Positions 43,495 to 53,850 are shown, counted from the first letter of the stretch. The stretch is 64,000 nt of DNA from Hydrogenophaga sp. (GCF_030373245.1 NZ_JAUCZF010000001.1:620001-684000), one strand, 5' to 3'. Program-made: numbers and translations. Notes: generated by a model from the sequence alone, not told the origin.

Positions 43495-43608
43495 TCCGCC
43501 TTGGGGTGGCCCGGCGCCGGATCTCCGCTGCCCCCACGCCCCTACGCTGCGCGGGTCGCAGCCTCCTGAGGAGGGTGATCCGCCTGGGGGCGGCCCGTTG
43601 CCGGATCT
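43446..43608. repeat. Two tandem 79-bp copies of a GC-rich intergenic repeat
   Basis: Copy 1 (43446-43524) and copy 2 (43530-43608) share the order GCCCCCACG, GCTGCGCGGGTCGC, a hairpin core (CCCCCGAGGGGG or CCTCCTGAGGAGG), TGATCCGCCT, GGGGTGGCCCGGC-like and CCGGATCT. Reverse-complement relatives occur at 56255 and 57990. The first copy contains the phrB stop codon. The hairpins may act as terminators between phrB and the convergent chpA. Confidence 0.75.
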
Positions 43609-43654
43609 TGGTGCCTTTGCAGCGTCCTTGGGTTGCTGGCGGACCAGGAGCCGT

Positions 43655-46600
43655 TCAGGCTTCCGCTGCCACCCGGGCGTAGTGAGCGATCAGCCCGAGC
43701 AGCTCGTCTTCGGAGTAAGGCTTGCCCAGGTAGTGATCGACGCCCAGTGCACGCGCGTGCTCGCGGTGCTTCTCGGCGATGCGCGACGTGATCATGATCA
43801 CCGGCAGATCCGAAAGACGCGGATCGCTGCGGATGTTGCGCACCAGGTCGAAGCCGTCCATGCGCGGCATTTCAATGTCCGACAGCACCACCGTGGGCCG
43901 CTCCTGCTGCAGCTTTTCCAGTGCCTGCAGACCATCAGCCGCCAGTGTGACGCGGTAGCCCTCGCGCACCAGCAGACGCTGCGTGACCCGGCGCACGGTG
44001 ATGGAATCGTCCACCACCAGCACCTGCGGCACGGCACTGATCGCGAGAGCCTCGGCGGCACCGCCGTCCGCTTCCTGTCCCTCGGTCTGGCGCTGCTCCT
44101 TGACCCACGCCGGCACTTGCGCACCGTACACCGTGGCCAGCGCCACCGGGTTGTAGATCAGGGCAACGGCACCGGATGCCAGCACCGACATGCCGGCCAG
44201 GCCCGGCAGTCTCGAGAGCTGCGGACCGAGGTTCTTCACCACCACTTCCTGGTTACCCAGCACCTCGTCCACGTGCATCGCCACGCGCTGTGCCGCGCTT
44301 CGGAAAATCACCACTGGCAGCGTGCGACCTGCTTGCTCCCGGGAGGCTGGTGACGACTGCAGCAGCGCACCGGCCCAGTAAAACGGCACAGCTTCACCGG
44401 CCACCGGAAGGCTACCGCTTTCGTAGGCGCGCACCAATTCGTCGGGCGTGACGCGGCGCACCACCTCAACCAGCGTGGAGGGCACACCCAGGGTGAGCGT
44501 GCCAGCGCGCACCATCACCACCTGGGTCACGGCCGTGGTCAAGGGCAGCATGAGTTTGAATCGTGTGCCCTGGCCGGGCTGCGACTGGGTTTCAATGCGG
44601 CCGCCGAGGGCGACCACATCGGCGCGCACCACGTCCATGCCGATGCCACGACCGGCCAGTGACGAGGTTTCGCTCGCCGTGCTCAGGCCCGGTGTGAAGA
44701 TCAGCTGCGCTGCTTCGTCGTCGTTCAGGCTGGCGGCGTCGGTGGCCACACCGAGCTCGGCCGCCCGATCGCGGATGCGGCCAAGATCAAGGCCGGCGCC
44801 GTCATCGCTGAAGATCACCGAGACGTCGTTGAGCTCCTGACTCAGGCGGATGTCGATGCGGCCTTCGCTGGCCTTGCCCGCGGCCTGCCGCGCTTCCGGA
44901 AGCTCGATGCCGTGCACCACGCAATTGCGCAGCAGGTGCTCAAAGGCGCTGGTCATGCGGTCCAGCACGCCCCGGTCCATTTCAATGTTGCCACCGGTGA
45001 TGTCCAGGCGAACCTGCTTGCCGGTTTCTTTGGATGCCTGGCGCACCACTCGGTACAGCCGCTCCGATATACCTTCGAATTCCACCATGCGCGTGCGAAG
45101 CAGGTCGCGCTGCAATTCGCGTGTCTGGCGACCCTGGGCCACCAGGCTGTCTTCGGTGGCTTCCACAGCGCGCTGCAGGTTGCGCTGCACCGTGGCCACG
45201 TCGTTGACCGACTCGGCCATCATGCGGGTGATCTCCTGCACCCGCGTGAAGCGGTCGAACTCGAGCGGGTCAAACGACTGCTCGGCGTCGCGGGCCTGGG
45301 CCAGGCGCGACTGCATCTGGGTTTCGGCCTGCAACTCCATGTCGCGCAGTTGCTGGCGCAGCCGGTCCAGGTTGCCAGTGAGTTCCTTGAGGGAGCCGCG
45401 CAGGGTCACCAGCTCGGACTCCATGCGCGTGCGGCTGATCATGACCTCGCCCGCCTGGTTCACCAGGCGATCCAGCAGCTCCGGCCTCACGCGCACCGCG
45501 GCACCTGCGCGAGACGGCGCCAAAACCGGCTGAGCTCGCAGTGTCAGGCCTTGCAGACCGGTCGCGGACTCGACCGGGGCCGGGGCCACCGGGCCGCCAG
45601 TGGCCGGCTGGGCGTCGGCCAATGGCGACTCGACCGCTGGCGCATCGGCTGGAGGAACACCCTCTTCTGGAGCGGTCTGCACCACGTCCCGGGCCTCTGG
45701 GCTGGTTTGGCGCAGCAACTCAAAACGCACCTCGATGGCGTCGAAGGCGGTTTGCACAGGCTCCAGGTCCGCGCCGCGTTGCACATCCGAGCCCATGCGC
45801 TCGATCGTGGTCTCCATGCGGTGGGTCATCTCGCCCAGGCGCAGAGCGCCGGCGAGACGAGCGCTGCCCTTGAGCGTATGCAGATTGCGCAGCACCTCAG
45901 CACGCGCGCTGGCGTTGTCGGGGCGCGCCACCCACTGGCGCAGGGCGCCACCCAGCTGAGGCAGCAGCTCCTGAGCTTCTTCGGCAAAGATGGGGAAAAG
46001 GTCGACGTCGATGGTGTCCAGCGCGTCGATGTCGTCGTCGATGTCCTGCACCGGTCCCCGCATGCCAGGCTCGCTCGCCGGCAGGCCCGCGAACTCGGTC
46101 GCCGCCTCGGCAAAGGCAGACGGTTCGAAATCGGCCAGGCGGCTGGCGGGCTGACCCGCTGGCGCGGCCACCGCATCGCCCCACTGGGTGGAGATCTCGA
46201 TGTCCAGACCGTCTGCCGACTCGGAGGCGACATCGCCTTGCGACTCAGGCAAGGGCTCGTGCACCACCAGGTGCAGGGCGGCCAGCAGGTCGGGGTTGGG
46301 ATCCTTGAGGAAGCCGGCAGCAAACTGGTGCAGCAGGCGCCGGATGTCCTCGGATGCGTCGACAAACAGCTGGGCCACTTCGGGTGTCGCCACCCATCCG
46401 GCGCGCTGGTGCTGACGCACGGTGTCGATGGCGTGTTCGAGTGCGCGGGAAATACCCGACAAGGGCTGGAAACCCACCGCGGCAGAACTGCCCGCCAACG
46501 AATGGGCCAGGGACTCGGCCTGCGCAGGCGCTGATTTGTGGCGCTCCAGCGCCCACTCCGCCAGCTCGGTGCACAGGCGACGCGACCACTCATCGGCCTC

Positions 46601-49600
46601 GTTCAGGTACACGTTGTACAGCTTGATGCCAATGCGCAGCGGCCCGATGACCTTGGTCTGCTCGTCGGCGATGTCTTCTGTGCTGTCTGCCATCGTCTGC
46701 TCGGTCTCGGCAGGCGCTTCAACGGACTCGGACAGCCCCGATTCCTCGACGGACGTGTCGTCGCCCAGCTGGGGCAGCTCGGGCGCATCCAGAGGGATTT
46801 CGTCGAACATCGACGCCGCGCTCTGGTTTTCGGCTTCAGGCAGCGGCTCTGCAGCGGATTGTTCTTCCACCGCTGGCGTGCCAAGCGCCTTGGCGCTCAA
46901 GGCAGACAGGCTGCCGAAGTCGATGTCCTCGAACATCGCTGGCAACGACGTGGCAGCGGGCGGCTCACCCAGGTTGGCCATCAGCGGATCGGCGTCCAGA
47001 CTTGACAGATCTTCGGCGGACGTCTCGCCCAGCGCCGCGGTGGTGGTCTCGACGGCATCAACTTCGGACGGCTCGCCCGAGGCGGACAGCGGAAGGTCAA
47101 CAGCCAGGTCCATGTCCGGAACGTCTGCCGGCGATGCATCGGAGGAGTTCTGGACAGGCTCAACCAAGGGCTCGCCTGTGGCCTCGCCTGCGGCGCCCGC
47201 CGACTCAAGGGCAGGATCGACCTCGACCGGAAACGCCTCATCCGCGACGGGTGTGGGTACGGACTGCGCCGGGGCAAATGGCTGCAGCGGCAGGTAACGC
47301 GCCTCGTTGCGCCAGGCCTCCGCGCTGGCGCGAAATGGTGCAGCGCTCCAGCCCGCGTCGCGCTGGCCGGCAATGTCTTCAACCCAGCGGGCAAAGGCCC
47401 GCATGGCTTCTTGCGACACATCAAGCAGCTCGCTGCGGGCGGGTCGTTGCTCGGCCAGCGCGGCATTGAGCATTTGCTCCATTGCCCAGCCGGCCTCGCC
47501 CAACTCGTTGAGACCCACCATGCGTGAGCTGCCTTTGAGGGTGTGAAAAGCGCGCCGCAGAGTGGTCATGCTCTCCAGGTCGGCGGGCTGTTCCCGCAGC
47601 TGGGTGACCGCCTCCAGGCCATTGCCCACCACCTCACGAGCCTCTTCCAGGAAAATGTCCTGCAAATCGTCTTCGTCGTCTTCGCTCACCGGCGAGACCG
47701 CAGGCGGCTCCGCCGTCTTGAGGATCGAGGCCTGGCTCAGGTCGACCAGGGCGCGGGCACCCGCTTCAGCGTCCTGGCTCGCCATCGCCTGCGCGGCATC
47801 GCGCGCGGCGCGGGCCACGCCGGTCTGATCGGCCAGCGAGGCCTGGTTGGCCAGATGATCGAGCTGCTCGGTGAGCTCGGCGAGGTTGGTGTCGCCTTGG
47901 GCGTCTTCGACCACGCGCTGCAGACCTGCGCTGATGTCGTCGGCGTCCTGCTGCGCGGGCTTGCCACCCGATACCGGCGTCGCGTGCCGGCCCATCAGGG
48001 GCAGCAACTCGCCTTTCTCTTCGTCAAACACGAACAGCTTTTTGGCCAGCGCAGGCTGGTAGTTGAGCATGTCCACCAGGAAACTCAGCGCGCTCAGGTT
48101 GTTGCCCAGATGCTGGAAGGTACCGGCCTCTCGGGCCTGCGTTTCGTCCACCTCGGTGTCCAGGATTTCGTCGACGGTGGCACGCATGCGGGCTACGGTC
48201 TGCACTGCCTGGTCCATGCCCAGCACCGAAAGCACGCCGCGCATCTGCGCCAGCTGCGACACTGCCACATGCAGACCCGCCTTTTCGCGCGGAAAACGGA
48301 AAAACTGGTCGAGCGACTTCTCCGCCTCACCGAGCGAAACCTTGAGTTCACCGACCACGCTGCCCATGGTTTGCCGATCGCTCACGCGCCGGTACAGCTG
48401 CTCCATCCAGGCATCAAGCGGCTGAGCCGCCACCCCGGAGAGCACGCCTTCGAGCCGCTCGGCGAGGGCCTGGGTGCGCAGCGTCATCTCTTCGTCGTTC
48501 GGATCGAAGTCTTCGAACGCCGCCTCCAGGTACAAGGTGGTCGTGGCCACTTCCATGGCCAGTTCGGGACGCACACCGCCCGCTTCATGGGTAGCGGCTT
48601 CCGCCGCTTTGACCAGCGCGCGAGCCAGGACGGTGCTGGCCGGATGCAGTTTGAGCAGGGAATCGCCGATCAGGCCGATCTGGTCCTGCACCTGGCGCGC
48701 GCGGCTGACATCGCCACCGGAAAACAGCGACCAGGCTTCTTTGGCCGCCTGGATGCGCTTTCGGGCCTGTACCAGTACGGCGGGGTCGTATCGCCCCAGC
48801 GTGGCCTGGTGGTAGTCGACCACCTGCATGTGGTTAAAGCCAAACGCCTGGCGGACAGCGATCAGGTGAGGTGTTTTTTCTGGCGTTGCGCCGCTGGCCT
48901 GGGCACAGAAAAACAGCAGATCGCGCAACAGGGTTTCGGACACCTGGGTCTGCCCCTGGGCGAAGGTGGCGAACTGGAGCAGGATGCGCGAAGCCGCGCG
49001 TTTGACGAACACGTCGGGTACCAGCAGCTGGTGGGACACGGCTTCGAAAAAGCCGGCCGCCACGCGCCAGAACGTGCAGGCCCGGGGCGCAGCAGCACCT
49101 GCCGACAGACCAGCACACAGTTTCGTCAGTTGTTGGGCCGAGGCCGGGCTCTGGGTCTTGACCAGCAACAGAACCAGGCGGTCAAACAGCGAGCGCATGG
49201 GGGCGTCGCATCGAAGCGCGGTCACTCCGGTGGCGGCGGGCAGGTCCACGCCGTGCTGGTCAAATGACCAGAGGTCGGCCGGGTGCACCCGTTCTGCAGC
49301 TGCCAGCTCCTGCACCTCGCGGTACTGTGCGAACAGGGCCACCGGCTGCACTGGCTTGTTGTTGAGCACTGCTTCGAGGTACTCGATGAGCGCAAAACTG
49401 GCGCGCTCCACGGTACTGGCCGCGGCCGGGGTACAGACCTCGGGGCGCTGCACAAAACGCTGCACCGCGGCCTCCATCGCACGCAACACATGCGCCGGTG
49501 GGGCCAGGCCCACCATTTCCAGTGCACCCACAGCCTGATGCAGCTGCTGGCGCGCCATGCGCAACGAGCCGGGATCCACTGCCTCCAGGTCGCTGGAGCG

Positions 49601-49747
49601 AGACTGCTCGGTCTCGCGAACAAAGCGCTTGATGGCCTTGTTGGCGTTGTCCAGCGATTTGCGAAGTTCCTCAAAGACCCAGGCCAACGGACCGAGGTCG
49701 GCCAGCGGTGCGTCCGGCTGCAAGCTGTCGGTGGCGGTGTCGAGCAT
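43655..49747 (-). CDS. chpA: ChpA: hybrid CheA-type histidine kinase of the Pil-Chp system
   Basis: About 2030 aa. An N-terminal Hpt-like region is followed by phosphotransfer domains with histidines in FHTLKGSSRMVG (about residue 732), LAHSLAGSSAAVG (about 1080) and LHTLKGSARLAG (about 1290), an acidic linker near 820-1000, a dimerisation/CheA kinase region (N-box LRNCVVHGIELPEA about 1604; DDGAGLDLG; GRGIGMDVVRADVVALGG about 1696), a CheW-like domain (about 1740-1870) and a terminal response-regulator domain with Asp in LSDIEMPRMDGF (about 1955). It controls type IV pilus twitching and surface sensing. The start is the ATG at 49747; a TTG at 49795 overlapping pilJ is an alternative. Confidence 0.93.
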   Translation of the reverse strand: MLDTATDSLQPDAPLADLGPLAWVFEELRKSLDNANKAIKRFVRETEQSRSSDLEAVDPGSLRMARQQLHQAVGALEMVGLAPPAHVLRAMEAAVQRFVQRPEVCTPAAASTVERASFALIEYLEAVLNNKPVQPVALFAQYREVQELAAAERVHPADLWSFDQHGVDLPAATGVTALRCDAPMRSLFDRLVLLLVKTQSPASAQQLTKLCAGLSAGAAAPRACTFWRVAAGFFEAVSHQLLVPDVFVKRAASRILLQFATFAQGQTQVSETLLRDLLFFCAQASGATPEKTPHLIAVRQAFGFNHMQVVDYHQATLGRYDPAVLVQARKRIQAAKEAWSLFSGGDVSRARQVQDQIGLIGDSLLKLHPASTVLARALVKAAEAATHEAGGVRPELAMEVATTTLYLEAAFEDFDPNDEEMTLRTQALAERLEGVLSGVAAQPLDAWMEQLYRRVSDRQTMGSVVGELKVSLGEAEKSLDQFFRFPREKAGLHVAVSQLAQMRGVLSVLGMDQAVQTVARMRATVDEILDTEVDETQAREAGTFQHLGNNLSALSFLVDMLNYQPALAKKLFVFDEEKGELLPLMGRHATPVSGGKPAQQDADDISAGLQRVVEDAQGDTNLAELTEQLDHLANQASLADQTGVARAARDAAQAMASQDAEAGARALVDLSQASILKTAEPPAVSPVSEDDEDDLQDIFLEEAREVVGNGLEAVTQLREQPADLESMTTLRRAFHTLKGSSRMVGLNELGEAGWAMEQMLNAALAEQRPARSELLDVSQEAMRAFARWVEDIAGQRDAGWSAAPFRASAEAWRNEARYLPLQPFAPAQSVPTPVADEAFPVEVDPALESAGAAGEATGEPLVEPVQNSSDASPADVPDMDLAVDLPLSASGEPSEVDAVETTTAALGETSAEDLSSLDADPLMANLGEPPAATSLPAMFEDIDFGSLSALSAKALGTPAVEEQSAAEPLPEAENQSAASMFDEIPLDAPELPQLGDDTSVEESGLSESVEAPAETEQTMADSTEDIADEQTKVIGPLRIGIKLYNVYLNEADEWSRRLCTELAEWALERHKSAPAQAESLAHSLAGSSAAVGFQPLSGISRALEHAIDTVRQHQRAGWVATPEVAQLFVDASEDIRRLLHQFAAGFLKDPNPDLLAALHLVVHEPLPESQGDVASESADGLDIEISTQWGDAVAAPAGQPASRLADFEPSAFAEAATEFAGLPASEPGMRGPVQDIDDDIDALDTIDVDLFPIFAEEAQELLPQLGGALRQWVARPDNASARAEVLRNLHTLKGSARLAGALRLGEMTHRMETTIERMGSDVQRGADLEPVQTAFDAIEVRFELLRQTSPEARDVVQTAPEEGVPPADAPAVESPLADAQPATGGPVAPAPVESATGLQGLTLRAQPVLAPSRAGAAVRVRPELLDRLVNQAGEVMISRTRMESELVTLRGSLKELTGNLDRLRQQLRDMELQAETQMQSRLAQARDAEQSFDPLEFDRFTRVQEITRMMAESVNDVATVQRNLQRAVEATEDSLVAQGRQTRELQRDLLRTRMVEFEGISERLYRVVRQASKETGKQVRLDITGGNIEMDRGVLDRMTSAFEHLLRNCVVHGIELPEARQAAGKASEGRIDIRLSQELNDVSVIFSDDGAGLDLGRIRDRAAELGVATDAASLNDDEAAQLIFTPGLSTASETSSLAGRGIGMDVVRADVVALGGRIETQSQPGQGTRFKLMLPLTTAVTQVVMVRAGTLTLGVPSTLVEVVRRVTPDELVRAYESGSLPVAGEAVPFYWAGALLQSSPASREQAGRTLPVVIFRSAAQRVAMHVDEVLGNQEVVVKNLGPQLSRLPGLAGMSVLASGAVALIYNPVALATVYGAQVPAWVKEQRQTEGQEADGGAAEALAISAVPQVLVVDDSITVRRVTQRLLVREGYRVTLAADGLQALEKLQQERPTVVLSDIEMPRMDGFDLVRNIRSDPRLSDLPVIMITSRIAEKHREHARALGVDHYLGKPYSEDELLGLIAHYARVAAEA

Positions 49748-49791
49748 GGTCTTCGGGACTTCCTGATCTTGGGGGCTGCGTGTGACGCCGC

Positions 49792-52044
49792 TCAAGCAAT
49801 CTTGAATCGGGCAACCGACTGGCGCAGTTCTTCGGCCATGGCCGAGAGCTCACGCACCTGCTGTGCGGTGGAGCGCGTACCCTCACCGGTCTGTTCGGTC
49901 ACCGCAAAGATGTGCTGGATGTTGCCGGCCACTTCGTTGGCCTGTTCGGCTTCGCGTGAGGTAGCGCTGGAGATTTGTTCAATCAGTTCGGCCAGTCGGC
50001 GCGAGACGCGATCAATCTCGGTCAGTGCGCCGCCGGCGTTGTCCGACAGCTTGGCCCCTTCGACCACACCCTGCGTGGAGCGCTCCATGGCGGCCACCGC
50101 ATCCTGCGTGTCGGTCTGAATCGCCTTCACCAGCGCCGAGATCTGGCGCGTGGCGTCTGCCGAGCGCTCAGCCAGTCGCTGCACCTCTTCCGCCACCACC
50201 GAGAAACCCCGACCGGCTTCACCCGCCGATGCGGCCTGGATGGCGGCGTTCAGAGCCAGCACGTTGGTCTGTTCCGTGATGTCCGAAATCAGTTCGGTAA
50301 TCTCACCAATTTCCTGGGACGACTCGCCCAGCCGCTTGATGCGCTTGGAGGTTTCCTGGATCTGGTCGCGAATGGCGTTCATACCGCCGATGGCATCCTG
50401 CACCGCCTGCAGACCGGACTCGGCCGCCTGCAGCGAGACGCGTGCCACCTGGGCCGATTCCTGCGCCTGACCAGATACCTCGTTGATGCGCTGCGCCATG
50501 TCCACCACCGACTGGCCGGTCTCGCGAATCTCCCGCAGCTGTTCGTTGGACGCGGCCAGCAGCTCGGTGGAGGTGCTTTCCACTGCCGAGGTGGTTTGCG
50601 CCACGCGCGTAGCCGTGGCCTGCACGTTGCCCACGAGGGATCGCAGCTCTTCCACCGTGTAGTTCACCGAGTCGGCGATGGCACCGGTGATGTCCTCGGT
50701 CACCGTGGCTTCCTGGGTGAGGTCGCCCTCGGCCACCGTCTGCAGCTCGTTCATCAGACGCAGAATGGCGGCCTGGTTGGCGTCGTTGACGCGTTTGGCG
50801 TCCTGCTGCTGCGATTCGGCAGCCAGGCGCTGGTTCTCCGCCGTGAGCTGTCGTTGCCGGCTGTCCTGCAGACGCACATAACCCAAACCCACACCGCTGG
50901 CCAGCGCCAGCAGCGCAGGCAGCATCAGCCCCAGCAGCTGCACGCCGCCCAGGCCCGAACCCGCCGACACCCCGTCCTGCACCTTTTGCAGGCCCAGGCG
51001 CAGCGGCTCACTGTCGGTGATGATGCTGGCCTGTGCTTCGCGTGCCGACACCAGACCTTGCAGGTTGCCGAGAATGGCACCGGCTTCGGTGCGGGTCTGT
51101 TCGTACAGCGCCAGCAGTGCTTCCAGCCGTTCGCGCACCTGCGGGTCTCGCGAGGGCGAAAGGCGCAGCTCTTCGCTGCCCTTGAGCAAGCCTTCAGACA
51201 CTTCCTTGAAGGTATTCAGGTCCTTGCCGAGCAGGAACACCGCCTCGGGGCTCACACCCTCCATGGTCAGGAATTCGTTGGCCGATTTACCGATTCGCTG
51301 GGTCAGCATCACCAGCTGGCCAGACGCCGAAATTTCCGCGGCTGGCGCGTTCTGCTGAAGCTTCAGCGAGGACACCGTCTCGGCGATCTCCAGCAAATCG
51401 GACGACTGGCGGTTGATGGTGCGCAGCGCGGTTCCCACCTGGGTCAGAATCTCCTGCTGCGCCAGCACCGCCGCGGCATTGGCCTCGGCCTGATCGATTT
51501 TGGGCATCAGGGCGTCCAGTTCAGCGGCAAGGCCAGCCCCCAGCGGATCGAGCCCGAGCTCGGCGTCTCCTTGTTTCAGACCGCGCAGGTTGCGGGCCAG
51601 CACCTCGGCACTCTCCTTCACCTCGGGAAACGCCGACTCGCTGCCGATCAGCGCCTGGGACACGCTCTTGGCCAGCCGCTGCGACTGCATCAGCGCCTGA
51701 CCGCTGGCCGCCACTTGCTGGCTGGCCTTGTCGGTCTGGTTCAGCACGTACACCGCCGCACCCACCAGCAGCAACAGGCTGACGCCCAGCAAGGTCAGCA
51801 AGGTGCGCTGATGCTGGTCGGCCGACTTGCGGCCCAGCAGCGGAACGGTCACCGTGCCAGTCTCGGACTCCGGCTCCAGGTCGTCAGCAGCCAGGCGGCT
51901 TTCGGCAAAGTCTTCGCCAGCAGGATCTGGCGCCAGCCGAGCGGCAGCCACCTCGGCGAGGTCTTGTGTGGCCACGTCATCGAGGTCCACCGCATCGGCG
52001 GACTTCTTCTTGAGCAGTCCCGAGAATCGATCTAGTGCGGCCAT
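49792..52044 (-). CDS. pilJ: PilJ methyl-accepting chemotaxis protein
   Basis: About 750 aa. Membrane segments at about 80-105 (TLLTLLGVSLLLLVGAAVYVL) and about 375-395 (GLMLPALLALASGVGLGYV) enclose a periplasmic PilJ-type helical region (LMQSQRLAKSVSQAL, LVMLTQRIGKSANEFL). A HAMP-like region and a cytoplasmic signalling domain follow, with the conserved tip ISDITEQTNVLALNAAIQAASAGEAGRGFSVVAEEV (in pieces). It senses pilus or surface signals and signals to ChpA through PilI. GGAAGG precedes the ATG at 52044 by 7 nt. Confidence 0.93.
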   Translation of the reverse strand: MAALDRFSGLLKKKSADAVDLDDVATQDLAEVAAARLAPDPAGEDFAESRLAADDLEPESETGTVTVPLLGRKSADQHQRTLLTLLGVSLLLLVGAAVYVLNQTDKASQQVAASGQALMQSQRLAKSVSQALIGSESAFPEVKESAEVLARNLRGLKQGDAELGLDPLGAGLAAELDALMPKIDQAEANAAAVLAQQEILTQVGTALRTINRQSSDLLEIAETVSSLKLQQNAPAAEISASGQLVMLTQRIGKSANEFLTMEGVSPEAVFLLGKDLNTFKEVSEGLLKGSEELRLSPSRDPQVRERLEALLALYEQTRTEAGAILGNLQGLVSAREAQASIITDSEPLRLGLQKVQDGVSAGSGLGGVQLLGLMLPALLALASGVGLGYVRLQDSRQRQLTAENQRLAAESQQQDAKRVNDANQAAILRLMNELQTVAEGDLTQEATVTEDITGAIADSVNYTVEELRSLVGNVQATATRVAQTTSAVESTSTELLAASNEQLREIRETGQSVVDMAQRINEVSGQAQESAQVARVSLQAAESGLQAVQDAIGGMNAIRDQIQETSKRIKRLGESSQEIGEITELISDITEQTNVLALNAAIQAASAGEAGRGFSVVAEEVQRLAERSADATRQISALVKAIQTDTQDAVAAMERSTQGVVEGAKLSDNAGGALTEIDRVSRRLAELIEQISSATSREAEQANEVAGNIQHIFAVTEQTGEGTRSTAQQVRELSAMAEELRQSVARFKIA

Positions 52045-52110
52045 GAACTTACCTTCCAACGGAAAAACATCAAAAAAACGGTGCCGGACACCCGGCAGAC
52101 GGTGCGCGCA

Positions 52111-52647
52111 TCAGGCCGCAATGGCCATGAATTCGGGTTCGGTCGACAAGGCCTGCAGATCCAGCTCCTGCCAGGCCTGTCCCTTTGCGTCGATCAGGCG
52201 GTGGCCAAAACAAGCCGGAGCGTCCGGCAGGCGCTCGTCAACCGCGTTGAACATCGCTGGGTTGCGCAAACCCAGCAGCCGATCAATCAGCAGCACCGCA
52301 TTGATGCCCAGCGCCGTGTGCAGGCTCACCATGCGTGAATCCGAGCTCACGCGCTCGCTCACGGGCGCCAGGACAGGTCCGCTGCGGTGCAGCAAGGCAC
52401 CCAGGTCGATCACGCCCTGCAGGCCACCGCGCAGACTGGCCACGCCGACATACCAAGGCTTGGTGTAAGGCACTTCCTGTACCGTCGTCCAAGGGAAGAT
52501 CTCGCCGGACTGAACCAGCGGCATCAGGTAGCGCTGGCCACCGGCTTCCACCGCCAACCAGGATGCAGTGGCAACTTCGGATCGGGCTGCGCTCAGGCGT
52601 CGGGCCAGTCGTTCCTGTAATTCCTTGAGTGACTGTCGGTTGGCCAT
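52111..52647 (-). CDS. pilI: PilI CheW-like coupling protein
   Basis: About 178 aa with a CheW-type fold (WLAVEAGGQRYLMPLVQSGEIFP, YVGVASLRGGLQGVIDLGALL, LLIDRLLGLRN). It couples PilJ to the ChpA kinase. It follows pilH by 38 nt and precedes pilJ by 66 nt. Confidence 0.9.
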   Translation of the reverse strand: MANRQSLKELQERLARRLSAARSEVATASWLAVEAGGQRYLMPLVQSGEIFPWTTVQEVPYTKPWYVGVASLRGGLQGVIDLGALLHRSGPVLAPVSERVSSDSRMVSLHTALGINAVLLIDRLLGLRNPAMFNAVDERLPDAPACFGHRLIDAKGQAWQELDLQALSTEPEFMAIAA

Positions 52648-52685
52648 GCTGGAGGTTCTTGGTCGGTGGAAGACGCCTTCAGGCG

Positions 52686-53054
52686 TCAGCCCAGCGCCTG
52701 GATCTTGGACAACAACTCTTCGGCATTGACCGGCTTGGTGACGTAGTCACGCGCGCCTTGGCGCATGCCCCAAACACGGTCGGTCTCCTGATTTTTGCTG
52801 GTGCACATGATGATGGGAATGGACGAGTACTGAGGATCGCGGGCGATAGCACGCGTCAGCTGAAAGCCATTCTGACCGGGCATCACCACGTCCATCAGGA
52901 TCAAGTCGGGCTTTCCCTCACCGAGCCGACGAAAGGCCTCCTCGGCATTCTCGGCGGTACGGACGGTGTAGCCGTTTTTACCCAACAAATCACACAGCAC
53001 CATCAGCTCGGTCTTGGAGTCATCCACCACCAGCACGTTTTTGATCGACATCAC
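52686..53054 (-). CDS. pilH: PilH response regulator
   Basis: About 122 aa, a single receiver domain: VLVVDDSKTELMVL, phospho-acceptor Asp in DLILMDVVMPGQNGF, MCTSKNQETDRVWG and the lysine in DYVTKPVNAEEL. It acts with ChpA on pilus retraction. Its ATG overlaps the pilG stop (ATGA). Confidence 0.92.
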   Translation of the reverse strand: MMSIKNVLVVDDSKTELMVLCDLLGKNGYTVRTAENAEEAFRRLGEGKPDLILMDVVMPGQNGFQLTRAIARDPQYSSIPIIMCTSKNQETDRVWGMRQGARDYVTKPVNAEELLSKIQALG

Positions 53055-53446
53055 AAGGCTCCAGTCAGGTTGGCACCGAACTGCTGCACGGCCTGCAGCA
53101 GCTGGTCTTTGGTGAAGGGTTTGGTGAGGTAGTCCTGCGAGCCCACCATGCGCCCGCGAGCCTTGTCGAACACACCATCCTTGGACGACAGCATCACGAC
53201 CGGGATGTTGGCAAAGCGCGCATTGCGTTTGATGATGGCGCAGGTCTGGTAGCCATCGAGGCGCGGCATGAGGATGTCGCAGAACACGAGGTCTGGCTGG
53301 TAGTCGTTGATTTTGGCCAGGGCGTCGAAGCCGTCATCAGCCAGCAGCACCTCATGGCCGCCCTGCTTGAGAAATATCTCCGCACTGCGCCGGATGGTGT
53401 TGCTGTCGTCCACCACCAGGACCTTGTAGCTCGGGCTGTTGCTCAC
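53051..53446 (-). CDS. pilG: PilG response regulator
   Basis: About 131 aa receiver domain: VLVVDDSNTIRRSAEIFL, Asp in DLVFCDILMPRLDGY, MLSSKDGVFDKARG and the lysine in DYLTKPFTKDQL. It works with PilH in Pil-Chp signalling and pilus extension. It is the first pil gene, 85 nt after rubredoxin. Confidence 0.92.
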   Translation of the reverse strand: MSNSPSYKVLVVDDSNTIRRSAEIFLKQGGHEVLLADDGFDALAKINDYQPDLVFCDILMPRLDGYQTCAIIKRNARFANIPVVMLSSKDGVFDKARGRMVGSQDYLTKPFTKDQLLQAVQQFGANLTGAL

Positions 53447-53531
53447 GATGGAATTGCTCCTGTAAACGGGGGAACGCGGGCTTGCTCAACCCTCACGGCA
53501 CACCCGGTGGATGAACCGCGCAAGGCACCAC

Positions 53532-53705
53532 TCAGATCTGCACCATCTCAAAATCTTCCTTGCGGGCACCGCACTCGGGGCACACCCAGTTCATCGGCAC
53601 GTCGGCCCAGGCAGTGCCTGCCGCGATGCCATGTTCCGGATCGCCTGCGGCTTCATCGTAAATCCAGCCGCAAATCAGGCACATCCAGGTCTTGGTTTCG
53701 GTCAT
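53532..53705 (-). CDS. Rubredoxin
   Basis: 57 aa with the two CxxC pairs that bind one iron: CLICGWIYDEAAGDPEHGIAAGT (first pair) and VPMNWVCPECGARKEDF (second). The start is the ATG at 53705; a longer frame to 54035 is not real. It is an electron carrier of unknown partner, conserved next to pilG in this group. Confidence 0.95.
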   Translation of the reverse strand: MTETKTWMCLICGWIYDEAAGDPEHGIAAGTAWADVPMNWVCPECGARKEDFEMVQI

Positions 53706-53850
53706 GGTCACAGGGGTCGTTGTCTTAGAATCGCTGCATTGTATCGAGCCCTCCCGAGCCAGCCCGTTGAATTGACCGCTGGTTTTCCCCATGCGACAGA
53801 CGCGCATCTGGCTCGTTTTTTTCTGCGCTCTGAACCCCAGAGCCACCACC

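Noticed and set aside
49975-52035. Long plus-strand frame opposite pilJ
   Set aside because: Low-complexity His/Gln/Arg-rich translation, no family motifs, mirror of a strong gene in high-GC DNA.
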